Part shown: positions 1 through 5,524 of the stretch, one piece after another | How positions within the stretch are numbered: the first letter of the stretch is position 1 | Layout of the letters: every line of letters starts with the position of its first letter | Origin: Bacillota bacterium | GTDB lineage: Bacteria; Bacillota; Clostridia; Christensenellales; Aristaeellaceae | DNA length: 5,967 nucleotides | Assembly: GCA_023391725.1 (NCBI GenBank) | Contig: JAEWAH010000163.1 | Span: 1 to 5,967, forward strand | Reading direction: 5' to 3' | Program-made: the position numbers and the translations under genes | The notes under the pieces: generated by a model | Told to the model about the DNA's origin: nothing | The model's input: only the letters and a program-made list of their open reading frames with translations | Databases searched by the model: none

Positions 1-732
1 CTGGTGGCCCAGGATACGACCCGCTACGGCACCGACTGGCAAAAGACTTCCCTGCTGCCGGAGCTTATGAAGAAGGCTGCGCAGATACCGGGGGTGGACT
101 GGCTGCGGGTGCTGTACTGTTACCCCGACGAGGCAGACATTGCCTTGTTGGACGGCATGGCGGATACGCCCAACATCTGCAAGTACCTGGATCTACCCAT
201 CCAGCATATCGATGAACAAGTCCTTCGCCGCATGCGGCGGCGCGGCAGCCCTGAGCATATCCGTACACTGCTCAAAGCCGCCCGGGATCGCGGGTTCGCC
301 CTTCGCACCTCCATCATCGTGGGCTTCCCCGGGGAAACGGAGGATGATTTCAAACGCCTGACGGACTTTATACAAGAACAGCAGTTTGACCGCCTGGGGG
401 CCTTCGCCTTTTCTCCCGAGGAGGGGACCCCGGCTGTGGATCTTCCCGATCAGGTGCCCCAGGAAGTAAGGGAGGAGCGGCTGGACAAGCTGATGAAGCT
501 GCAGGCCCCCATCTCCCTTGCCCGCAACCAGCTGCGAATTAGCACGACGGCCCGGGTGCTGGTGACTTCAGACCGTGGAAACGGGCAGTACGCCGGGCGC
601 TCACAGTGGGAAGCCCCGGAGATCGACGGAGAGATCATCTTCACCTCCCCCACGCCGCTTGCGCCGGGATCGTTCTGCGATGTGCGCATAACGAAGGCCA
701 AGACGTATGACCTGATGGGAGAAAAAGCATGA
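1..732 (+). CDS. rimO: Ribosomal protein S12 methylthiotransferase RimO, 3' part
   Basis: The frame is open from the first base, so the gene starts upstream; the last 243 codons are present and end in TGA. RimO is a cytoplasmic radical-SAM enzyme that adds a methylthio group to a conserved aspartate of ribosomal protein S12, using two iron-sulfur clusters. Seen here, counting from the first codon of the window: the LYCYPDE stretch (38-44), KYLDLPIQH (61-69), RTSIIVGFPGET (102-113), the EEGTPA segment (140-145), and a C-terminal TRAM-like domain from about 180 to 243 containing GRS..EAPEIDG. This set fits RimO better than its paralogue MiaB. The N-terminal UPF0004 domain and the CxxxCxxC cluster motif lie outside the window and cannot be checked. 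The stop codon overlaps the pgsA start (ATGA), which implies translational coupling. Family call is confident; the activity is inferred. Confidence 0.95.
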   Translation: MVAQDTTRYGTDWQKTSLLPELMKKAAQIPGVDWLRVLYCYPDEADIALLDGMADTPNICKYLDLPIQHIDEQVLRRMRRRGSPEHIRTLLKAARDRGFALRTSIIVGFPGETEDDFKRLTDFIQEQQFDRLGAFAFSPEEGTPAVDLPDQVPQEVREERLDKLMKLQAPISLARNQLRISTTARVLVTSDRGNGQYAGRSQWEAPEIDGEIIFTSPTPLAPGSFCDVRITKAKTYDLMGEKA

Positions 733-1274
733 ACCTGCCCAACCGCCTGTCCCTTTTGCGCGTGGCGCTGATCCCCGTATGCCTGGGGCTGATGTACGTT
801 TCCACGCCGCTTTTTGATTTGCTTGCCCTTGTGGTGTTCCTGATCGCTTCCTTCACGGATTTCCTGGATGGGCACATTGCCCGTTCCCGGAACCTGGTCA
901 CGGATTTTGGCAAGTTCGTAGACCCGGTGGCGGACAAGCTGCTGGTGCTGAGCACGATGATCGTGCTCACCGCCCAGGGAAAGATGCCTGCCTGGATGGT
1001 GGTCATCGTACTGGCGCGGGAGCTCTCGGTAGACGGACTGCGGCTTGTAGCTATGCTAGGGGGCCACGTCATTGCTGCCGGGAAGCTGGGAAAACTTAAG
1101 ACCGTTTCCCAGATGATCGCCGTTTCCTTTGCTATGATCAATAACTGGCCCTTCGGCTCTTTTCCCATGAAGGAGATTTTGTCCTATATCATGACGGCCA
1201 TGACACTCTGGTCCGGAGTGGATTACTTTGTGAAGAACAGATCTGTTTTATCTAATAGGGAGGCAAAAGAATGA
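729..1274 (+). CDS. pgsA: CDP-diacylglycerol--glycerol-3-phosphate 3-phosphatidyltransferase
   Basis: This integral membrane enzyme makes phosphatidylglycerophosphate from CDP-diacylglycerol and glycerol-3-phosphate, the committed step to phosphatidylglycerol and cardiolipin. The 181-residue length is normal for the family. The CDP-alcohol phosphotransferase signature D-x2-DG-x2-AR-x8-G-x3-D-x3-D is complete: D44, D47, G48, A51, R52, G61, D65 and D69. It begins MNLPNRLSLLR, as PgsA proteins typically do, followed by hydrophobic segments around 10-27, 29-42, 72-82, 88-96, 126-138 and 148-163. The start is set by the ATGA overlap with rimO and by GGGAG at 717-721, seven bases upstream. The stop overlaps the cinA start in the same way. 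The family also includes other phosphatidyltransferases, but the N-terminus and the neighbours (rimO, cinA, recA) favour PgsA. Confidence 0.94.
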   Translation: MNLPNRLSLLRVALIPVCLGLMYVSTPLFDLLALVVFLIASFTDFLDGHIARSRNLVTDFGKFVDPVADKLLVLSTMIVLTAQGKMPAWMVVIVLARELSVDGLRLVAMLGGHVIAAGKLGKLKTVSQMIAVSFAMINNWPFGSFPMKEILSYIMTAMTLWSGVDYFVKNRSVLSNREAKE

Positions 1275-2521
1275 TCGCCGAGATCCTGTGCGTGGGCACG
1301 GAGCTTTTGATGGGGCAGATCCTCAACACCAATGCCCAGTATTTGAGCCGGCGCTTAAGCGAGCTGGGGGTCAACTGCTATCACCAAACAACCGTAGGCG
1401 ACAACGGCCTGCGGCTGCAAAACGCTTATTTAACGGCCTTAAACCGCGCGGACGTGGTGATCACCACCGGGGGCCTGGGGCCGACGGTGGACGATATCAC
1501 CAAGCGCGCCGCGGCCCAGGCGCTTGGCAAACCCTTGGTTTTGCGCCCGGAAGCCGAAGAAATGGTGCGGGCAAGGTTCCAATTGATTGGCCATCCCATG
1601 GCCGAGAACAACCTTTCCCAGGCCATGTTCACAGCCGATACCGTGATCCTTTATAACCCCAACGGCACAGCGCCTGGGGCCATGGTCCCCGCCGGGGAGG
1701 GAAAGGTGATCTTTCACCTGCCCGGACCGCCCATCGAGATGGAGCCCATGTTCGATATGCATATCGCCCCCTGGTTGGAAAAGTATAGCCGTTTAAGCTT
1801 TGTCAGCCGCTACATCCGTATTTTCGGCATGGGCGAAAGCGATGTGGACGTGGCGCTTGCCGACTTGGAGGAGATGTCCAACCCCACCCTCTCCCCCTAC
1901 TGTTCTTTGGGAGAAGTGCAGCTTCGTGCCACCGCCTCCGCACCGACGAAGGAAGAGGCTTTGGCGCTCTTGCTGCCCCGGGTAGAGGAAGTCAAAGCAA
2001 GGCTTGGGGACGTTGTCTACTCTGTGGATCCGGACAATCACGGTTCCCTGGCCGCTTCGGCCATGAAAGCCCTTCAGGAAAAAAGCCTCACCGTGGCTGT
2101 GGCCGAGAGCCTCACCGGCGGGATGATCTCCCAGGCGTTGACGGACATCCCCGGGGCTTCCAACGTGCTGCTGGGCAGCTTCATCACATACACCGAGCAG
2201 ACGAAAAAGAGCATGCTGGGCGTGCCTGAGGAGATCTTGCGCACATACGGCGCGGTGAGCGAGCCATGTGCCAGAGCCATGGCCGAGCAGGCAAGGATGC
2301 TTACAGGCAGCGACCTGGCGGTATCCGCCACAGGGCTGGCCGGTCCCGGCGGCGGGACGGAGCAAACGCCCGTTGGCACGGTGTTCATCGCTCTGGCTGC
2401 GAAAGACGGGACCACTTGTTTGAGATTGCGCTTTGGCGGAAATCGCCATCGGGTGCGCAGTCTGACCGTGCTTCACGCTCTCAATACCCTGCGCCGCAAA
2501 GCGGGGGCAATATATCTATAA
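1271..2521 (+). CDS. cinA: CinA family protein (MoaB-like N-domain plus NMN deamidase C-domain)
   Basis: This is a two-domain cytoplasmic protein of 416 residues, the usual length for full CinA. Residues 1-170 form the MoaB/MogA-like domain, with GTELLMGQ..NTN (9-21), TTGGLGPTVDDITK (65-78) and LPGPPIEMEPMF (150-161). A linker domain runs to about 255. Residues 260-416 form the PncC/CinA-C domain, with VAVAESLTGG (275-284), the ITYTEQTK stretch (305-312), AVSEPCA (328-334) and GLAGPGGGT..TPVGTV (355-371). The C-domain deamidates nicotinamide mononucleotide to the nicotinate form in pyridine nucleotide salvage, and some full-length CinA proteins also hydrolyse ADP-ribose. The name comes from competence induction together with recA in streptococci; a competence role here is not shown. 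AGGGAGG at 1257-1263 lies seven bases before the ATG. Linkage to recA 28 bases downstream is the classical Gram-positive arrangement. Confidence 0.96.
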   Translation: MIAEILCVGTELLMGQILNTNAQYLSRRLSELGVNCYHQTTVGDNGLRLQNAYLTALNRADVVITTGGLGPTVDDITKRAAAQALGKPLVLRPEAEEMVRARFQLIGHPMAENNLSQAMFTADTVILYNPNGTAPGAMVPAGEGKVIFHLPGPPIEMEPMFDMHIAPWLEKYSRLSFVSRYIRIFGMGESDVDVALADLEEMSNPTLSPYCSLGEVQLRATASAPTKEEALALLLPRVEEVKARLGDVVYSVDPDNHGSLAASAMKALQEKSLTVAVAESLTGGMISQALTDIPGASNVLLGSFITYTEQTKKSMLGVPEEILRTYGAVSEPCARAMAEQARMLTGSDLAVSATGLAGPGGGTEQTPVGTVFIALAAKDGTTCLRLRFGGNRHRVRSLTVLHALNTLRRKAGAIYL

Positions 2522-2549
2522 GCACTCAAAAGAAAGGCAGGACAGTTTC

Positions 2550-3653
2550 ATGGTAAAGAAGGAGCTTGCGGAGAAGAAGGAAAAGACCGCCGAAGCAGTC
2601 CATCAGGAGGAGAAGCTGCGTGCGCTGGAATCGGCGCTAAGCGCTCTGGACAAACAGTTCGGCAAGGGCGCGGTGATGAAGCTGGGTGATTCCGCCCGCT
2701 CAGGCGGCATTTCCGTGATCCCCACCGGGTGCCTGGATCTGGACCTGGCTTTGGGCGTGGGTGGCATCCCTCGCGGCCGCGTGGTTGAGATTTTTGGGCC
2801 TGAGTCCTCAGGTAAAACCACCGTCGCGCTTCATGTGGTGGCGGAAGCCCAGCGCCTGGGGGGCATAGCGGCCTTTGTGGACGCGGAGCACGCTTTGGAC
2901 CCTGCCTATGCCAAGAAGCTGGGCGTGAATATTGATGAATTGTACATCTCCCAGCCGGACACAGGCGAACAGGCGTTGGAGATCGTGGAGGCTCTGGTTC
3001 GCTCCGGGGCCATCGATGTGGTGGTCATCGACTCTGTGGCCGCGCTGGTGCCCAAGGCGGAAATCGATGGGGAGATGGGCGACAGCTTTGTGGGCTTGCA
3101 GGCACGGCTTATGAGCCAGGCGCTGCGCAAGCTGGCGGGCGTTATTTCGAAGACCAACGCGGTGGCCATCTTCATCAACCAGCTGCGCGAAAAAGTGGGC
3201 GTGATGTACGGCAACCCCGAGACAACCCCCGGCGGCCGGGCGCTTAAGTTCTACGCCAGCGTGCGCCTGGATGTGCGCAAGGGCGAACAGCTAAAGCTCG
3301 GCGCGGACGTGGTGGGCAACCGCACCAAGGTGAAGGTGGTTAAAAACAAGGTCGCGCCGCCCTTTAGGGTCTGCGAATTTGACATTGTATTTGGCCAGGG
3401 TATCAGCCGCGAAGGCTCCTTGCTGGATCTGGCCGTGACCCGCGACCTTATCCACAAGAGCGGCGCGTGGTTCAGCTACAATGACCAGCGCATCGGCCAG
3501 GGCCGGGAAAGCGCCAAGCAATACCTGAAGGAAAACCCGGAGTTAGCCAAGGAGATCGAAGAGGTCATCCGCCGGGAGATGTTCAGCAATACCCTCGCCG
3601 CGCTGGCGGATGTGCCGGAAGATGACGATCCCGCGCTTCTGGACGAGGAATGA
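2550..3653 (+). CDS. recA: Recombinase A
   Basis: RecA is the ATP-dependent strand-exchange filament protein of homologous recombination and the co-protease that triggers LexA cleavage. The core is complete: QFGKG (36-40), Walker A GPESSGKT (83-90), catalytic-glutamate region DAEHALDP (111-118), Walker B VVVID (157-161), loop L1 around EIDGEMGDSFVG (171-182), FINQLREKVGVMYGNPE (208-224) covering the sensor Q211 and loop L2, and an acidic tail rich in D and E (356-367). The 367 residues include a basic and acidic N-terminal extension about 14 residues longer than in E. coli RecA. The only in-frame ATG downstream before the core is M43, which is too late, so the start is kept. The ribosome binding site is modest (AAGG and AGG at 2534-2541). 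No promoter or LexA-type box is visible in the 28-base gap after cinA, so transcription probably comes from upstream. Confidence 0.99.
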   Translation: MVKKELAEKKEKTAEAVHQEEKLRALESALSALDKQFGKGAVMKLGDSARSGGISVIPTGCLDLDLALGVGGIPRGRVVEIFGPESSGKTTVALHVVAEAQRLGGIAAFVDAEHALDPAYAKKLGVNIDELYISQPDTGEQALEIVEALVRSGAIDVVVIDSVAALVPKAEIDGEMGDSFVGLQARLMSQALRKLAGVISKTNAVAIFINQLREKVGVMYGNPETTPGGRALKFYASVRLDVRKGEQLKLGADVVGNRTKVKVVKNKVAPPFRVCEFDIVFGQGISREGSLLDLAVTRDLIHKSGAWFSYNDQRIGQGRESAKQYLKENPELAKEIEEVIRREMFSNTLAALADVPEDDDPALLDEE

Positions 3654-3690
3654 TTTCTCTTTGATGTACTAACAGATCCACAGATCCAAT

Positions 3691-3723
3691 AAAGGCAGGC
3701 GGTCATTTCGGCCGTCTGCCTTT
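3691..3723. terminator. Rho-independent terminator after recA, probably bidirectional
   Basis: A 12-bp stem pairs AAAGGCAGGCGG (3691-3702) with CCGTCTGCCTTT (3712-3723), with a single G-U pair and a 9-base loop. On the + strand the T-containing run starts inside the stem and continues as TTTGTAT. On the - strand the stem is followed by TTTATTGG. It lies 38 bases after the recA stop and 37 bases beyond the stop of the converging minus-strand gene, which is the expected place for a shared terminator. Confidence 0.85.
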
Positions 3724-3759
3724 GTATATGCTGCCGTGGTGACTTTTGACCCAGCCGGT

Positions 3760-3966
3760 TCATCTGCCCTTTCTCAAATAATCTACGCCAAGCTTGGTAA
3801 ATTCCTGTTTCCCCGTCTCGGTCAGCTGATAAACAGTCGCTTTTCCCTCTTCCAGTTCAAGCCACCCAAGCTCCAACATGCGCTCAAACAGCCGGCTTCC
3901 AAGTGTTCCGCCCAGGTGCCCATAGCAGGACTTGGCCTTGAGCATCTCTTGTGTATGATCGTTCAT
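3760..3966 (-). CDS. 68-residue protein resembling the stand-alone C-terminal domain of some ArsR-type regulators
   Basis: Residues 12-33 contain KSCYGHLGGTLGSRLFERML, followed by GWLELEE (35-41), YQLTETG (46-52) and FTKLGVDY (56-63). This closely resembles the C-terminal domain of long ArsR-family regulators, whose recalled pattern is CYDHLAGRLG, GWLE, LTPAG, LGID. Those proteins carry a winged-helix DNA-binding domain first; here it is absent, because a TAA stop lies in frame just upstream (3970-3972). It does not look like a fresh truncation: GGAG at 3976-3979 precedes the ATG by nine bases, and a near-consensus promoter lies upstream. C14 and H17 sit in the conserved CYxHL element and could bind a ligand or metal, but this is a guess. 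The gene converges on recA. The function is unknown; it could be a small sensor or partner protein, or an old remnant that is still expressed. Confidence 0.75.
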   Translation of the reverse strand: MNDHTQEMLKAKSCYGHLGGTLGSRLFERMLELGWLELEEGKATVYQLTETGKQEFTKLGVDYLRKGR

Positions 3967-4051
3967 CTTTTACTACTCCACTGCTCCTGACCTCTTCGAC
4001 GTAGGCCAGGCAGCTTTCTTAAGAATGGCCCATTTTCATTAGCTTTCAGTC

Positions 4052-4080
4052 ATTCTACCGTGCGCCCTGTCCCCTGTCAA
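4052..4080 (-). promoter_or_regulatory. SigA-type promoter for the 68-residue protein gene
   Basis: Read on the minus strand, TTGACA (4080-4075) is followed after exactly 17 bases by TAGAAT (4057-4052). The -35 box is perfect and the -10 box differs from TATAAT at one position. Initiation is predicted near 4045, giving an untranslated leader of about 80 bases before the ATG at 3966. The -35 box lies just beyond the terminator of the preceding minus-strand gene, so this gene forms its own transcription unit. Confidence 0.8.
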
Positions 4081-4087
4081 GATGTGT

Positions 4088-4121
4088 AAAAAGAGACCAC
4101 TGCAAATACAGTTGACCTCTT
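4088..4121 (-). terminator. Rho-independent terminator of the SH3-repeat protein gene
   Basis: On the minus strand AAGAGGTCAACTG (4121-4109) pairs with CAGTGGTCTCTT (4102-4091), with two G-U pairs and one bulged A. The loop is six bases and a run of five T follows (4092-4088). It starts 11 bases after the stop codon of the gene ending at 4133. Placement, stem and T-run together make the call fairly secure. Confidence 0.8.
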
Positions 4122-4132
4122 CATAAAGAACA

Positions 4133-4825
4133 TCACAGGCTTATATCCGCAGTCTTAATGTAAGCGATGTTATCGTCCTCAATCAGTATCACGTACCAGG
4201 CGCCTTCCGTGCCCAAAATTTGAACCGCCGCGCCGGTATTCAGGGTCTTGACTGATGACCAATTCGTTCCGGGCCCTGTGCGCAATGTCGTTCTGCGGAT
4301 GACCGTGCCCGGCATGGGTTCGGTTGTCCGCCAAGCGGCCAGTTCCTCATCCATCCAGACCGCCGCGGTCTTGGGGATGGACGCTGCAGCTTCCCGCAGG
4401 CTCACCACCCAATACCGATCCAGCTGCTCGATAACGGTCAGGCGTGTATATTTGGCAAGCGACCCCACCATCTTGCTGTTAGCGGAAGGATAGGCATAGG
4501 CCGGGGTACTGCTGTTGCGCAAGGTAATATACATGGGGTTCTCCACCACGTAGTCGGTGCGAAGCCAGCCGGTGTACGTTTCGCCGGACTCTATATCCTG
4601 ATACTCGGCTTGCAGCCAGTCTTCCCAGCGGTCCAGGATCAAAAAGTTTTCGCCGTTCCCAATGCTTTTGATAAGGCTCGCGCCGGTGGAATGATCTGCA
4701 CGAAGACTCACGTTCTGGCTGATTACCTCGCCAAAGTCCACATCATAGTCCGCCAAAGCAGGCGCCGCTCCCAGCAGCATCACAAGTGTCAAAACCAGCG
4801 CTATGACAGATGCCTTCCGCCGCAT
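4133..4825 (-). CDS. Secreted protein with about three bacterial SH3 (SH3_3-like) repeats
   Basis: From the chosen start the protein has 230 residues. MRRKAS, a hydrophobic core (7-19) and APALA|D give a type I signal peptide with cleavage after residue 25; no lipobox is seen. Three SH3-like units follow: about 33-95 (VSLRADHSTGASLI..GWLRTDYV), about 98-167 (more divergent, ITLRNSSTPAYAY..VGSLA) and about 171-230 (TTLRTGPGTNWSSVKTLNTG..IAYIKTADI). The LR-x-GPGT-x(4)-V-x-L pattern of the last unit is typical. Such domains usually bind cell-wall peptides, but no catalytic domain, anchor or sorting signal is present, so it may act as a wall-binding or extracellular scaffold protein. The frame is open to 4891, but GGGAGGG (4838-4832) six bases before the ATG at 4825, plus the signal peptide, fix this start. 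Its exact role is unknown. Confidence 0.85.
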   Translation of the reverse strand: MRRKASVIALVLTLVMLLGAAPALADYDVDFGEVISQNVSLRADHSTGASLIKSIGNGENFLILDRWEDWLQAEYQDIESGETYTGWLRTDYVVENPMYITLRNSSTPAYAYPSANSKMVGSLAKYTRLTVIEQLDRYWVVSLREAAASIPKTAAVWMDEELAAWRTTEPMPGTVIRRTTLRTGPGTNWSSVKTLNTGAAVQILGTEGAWYVILIEDDNIAYIKTADISL

Positions 4826-4831
4826 TTTCGA

Positions 4832-4838
4832 CCCTCCC
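4832..4838 (-). promoter_or_regulatory. Ribosome binding site that sets the start of the SH3-repeat protein
   Basis: GGGAGGG on the minus strand ends six bases before the ATG at 4825-4823. In-frame ATG codons further upstream (at 4840 and 4891) have much weaker sites, and using them would put a hydrophilic stretch ahead of the signal peptide. Confidence 0.8.
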
Positions 4839-4944
4839 ATCCTGTTCACCCCATGAATTTCCCCGGCTTCCATACCAGATGGAATTACCAATAAAACGCA
4901 AAGAGCAGGCTTATTGTTTCCTCTCTGTTGGAGAAAATTCTTAA

Positions 4945-4973
4945 ATCATAAACTTTCCGGCCCGGGCTCAAAA
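4945..4973 (-). promoter_or_regulatory. Possible promoter for the SH3-repeat protein gene
   Basis: On the minus strand TATGAT (4950-4945) is a good -10 box. TTTTGA (4973-4968) lies 17 bases upstream but matches the -35 consensus at only three of six positions. Initiation would be near 4938, giving a leader of about 110 bases. This is the best candidate I find in the gap, but it is weak. Confidence 0.3.
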
Positions 4974-5003
4974 CGGCCTGCCCCTTCCTATCCTATTTAT
5001 GAA

Positions 5004-5037
5004 ATATGCAACGGATCGTTCCCGCTTTTTTGCATAT
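5004..5037. repeat. Inverted repeat upstream of the rny-side promoter
   Basis: ATATGCAA (5004-5011) and TTGCATAT (5030-5037) are perfect inverted copies of eight bases separated by 18 bases. The right arm ends 13 bases before the -35 box at 5051. The position would suit a regulator-binding site with two half-sites, but it is also possible that the repeat has no function. No protein can be assigned. Confidence 0.4.
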
Positions 5038-5050
5038 GTGACGATTTTTC

Positions 5051-5079
5051 TTGACAGATGTTAAATTAACCGCTAGAAT
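5051..5079 (+). promoter_or_regulatory. SigA-type promoter driving the rny leader
   Basis: TTGACA (5051-5056) and TAGAAT (5074-5079) are separated by exactly 17 bases. The hexamers and spacing match those of the minus-strand promoter at 4052-4080. Initiation is predicted near 5086, about 440 bases before the rny start codon. The spacer contains the palindrome GTTAA-A-TTAAC (5060-5070), which could be an operator. Confidence 0.8.
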
Positions 5080-5085
5080 GAACAT

Positions 5086-5524
5086 GATCGGCTGAAAAGG
5101 TGTTTCTTTGGCGTTGTTCCAAGAAACCCGAGCGCTGTTTTTCGTATAAAGCAACCATTTTTTCTTCTCCGTTGCGGGGCATTTTACAGGCCCCGGATGC
5201 GGTTTGTGTGGAAGAAGCAGACGGATGGCAGGAAGGGCGCTGGGTGTTCCCGCTTCCTGCGCCCGGCCAAGTGGCCGGGAGACGCCTGCCGTTTGCATAA
5301 CAACAAGATGGCGGATGCATGACATTCCCGCTTTTGTCGTTCTTGTGATCCTTGTGGGGTCTCCCCAAGGCGCAAGCATATGCGCGAATCGACCAACAAA
5401 CAGATGAACCCGTGTTGCTAAAACGAACAGCCAGGCCGTGCAGTTTACACTGTACGGCTTTCGTCGTTCCAAACCAAATTTGGACTCGCGTATAGAAAAA
5501 ATCCCAGAAAAAGGAGGGGAAGCC
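5086..5524 (+). ncRNA. Long structured leader of rny, or independent small RNA; family not recognised
   Basis: No protein gene is supported here, but hairpins are dense. They include GTTTCTTTGG/CCAAGAAAC (5102-5127), CGGGGC/GCCCCG (5175-5195), CCCGGCC/GGCCGGG with an AAGT loop (5262-5279), a 6+4+4 bp interrupted hairpin (5342-5376) and a 10-bp hairpin (5435-5458). GGCAGG (5227-5232) can close a three-way junction with CCTGCC (5285-5290). GCTGTT (5134-5139) can pair at long range with AACAGC (5426-5431). I looked for the conserved signatures of RNase P RNA, tmRNA, SRP RNA, T-box and c-di-GMP riboswitches and saw none. By analogy with the long autoregulatory 5' UTR of rne in E. coli, it may control RNase Y amounts. 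A separate RNA of about 380 nt ending near 5466 is the alternative. Boundaries are inferred from the promoter and the gene start. Confidence 0.5.
5435..5468 (+). terminator. Terminator-like hairpin inside the rny leader
   Basis: GCCGTGCAGT (5435-5444) pairs with ACTGTACGGC (5449-5458) over ten pairs with one G-U and a TTAC loop. TTTCGTCGTT follows, which is T-rich but interrupted, so termination is likely to be partial. It lies 57 bases before the rny start and could be the end of a separate small RNA, an attenuator, or an mRNA-stability hairpin. Confidence 0.45.

Noticed and set aside
1793..2476. 227-codon minus-strand frame inside cinA
   Set aside because: It is an antisense shadow of the conserved CinA coding sequence, without family motifs.
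3736..3990. 84-codon plus-strand frame opposite the 68-residue protein
   Set aside because: The minus-strand frame has a promoter, a ribosome binding site and a family resemblance; this one has none.
5100..5300. 66-codon GTG-start frame within the rny leader
   Set aside because: There is no ribosome binding site at proper spacing and the composition is odd (many W, C, R and P). Hairpin structure explains the region better.
5406..5417. LexA-like box GAAC-CCGT-GTTG in the leader
   Set aside because: One conserved base is wrong, and it lies far downstream of the promoter within the transcribed region, so a chance match is more likely.
5086..5468. Leader region as RNase P RNA, tmRNA, 6S RNA or SRP RNA
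   Set aside because: The length of about 380 nt invited the comparison. The conserved RNase P (GAGGAAAGTCC-like), tmRNA end and SRP GGAAGGAAGCAG-type motifs are not seen on either strand. 6S RNA has weak sequence conservation and cannot be fully excluded by eye.
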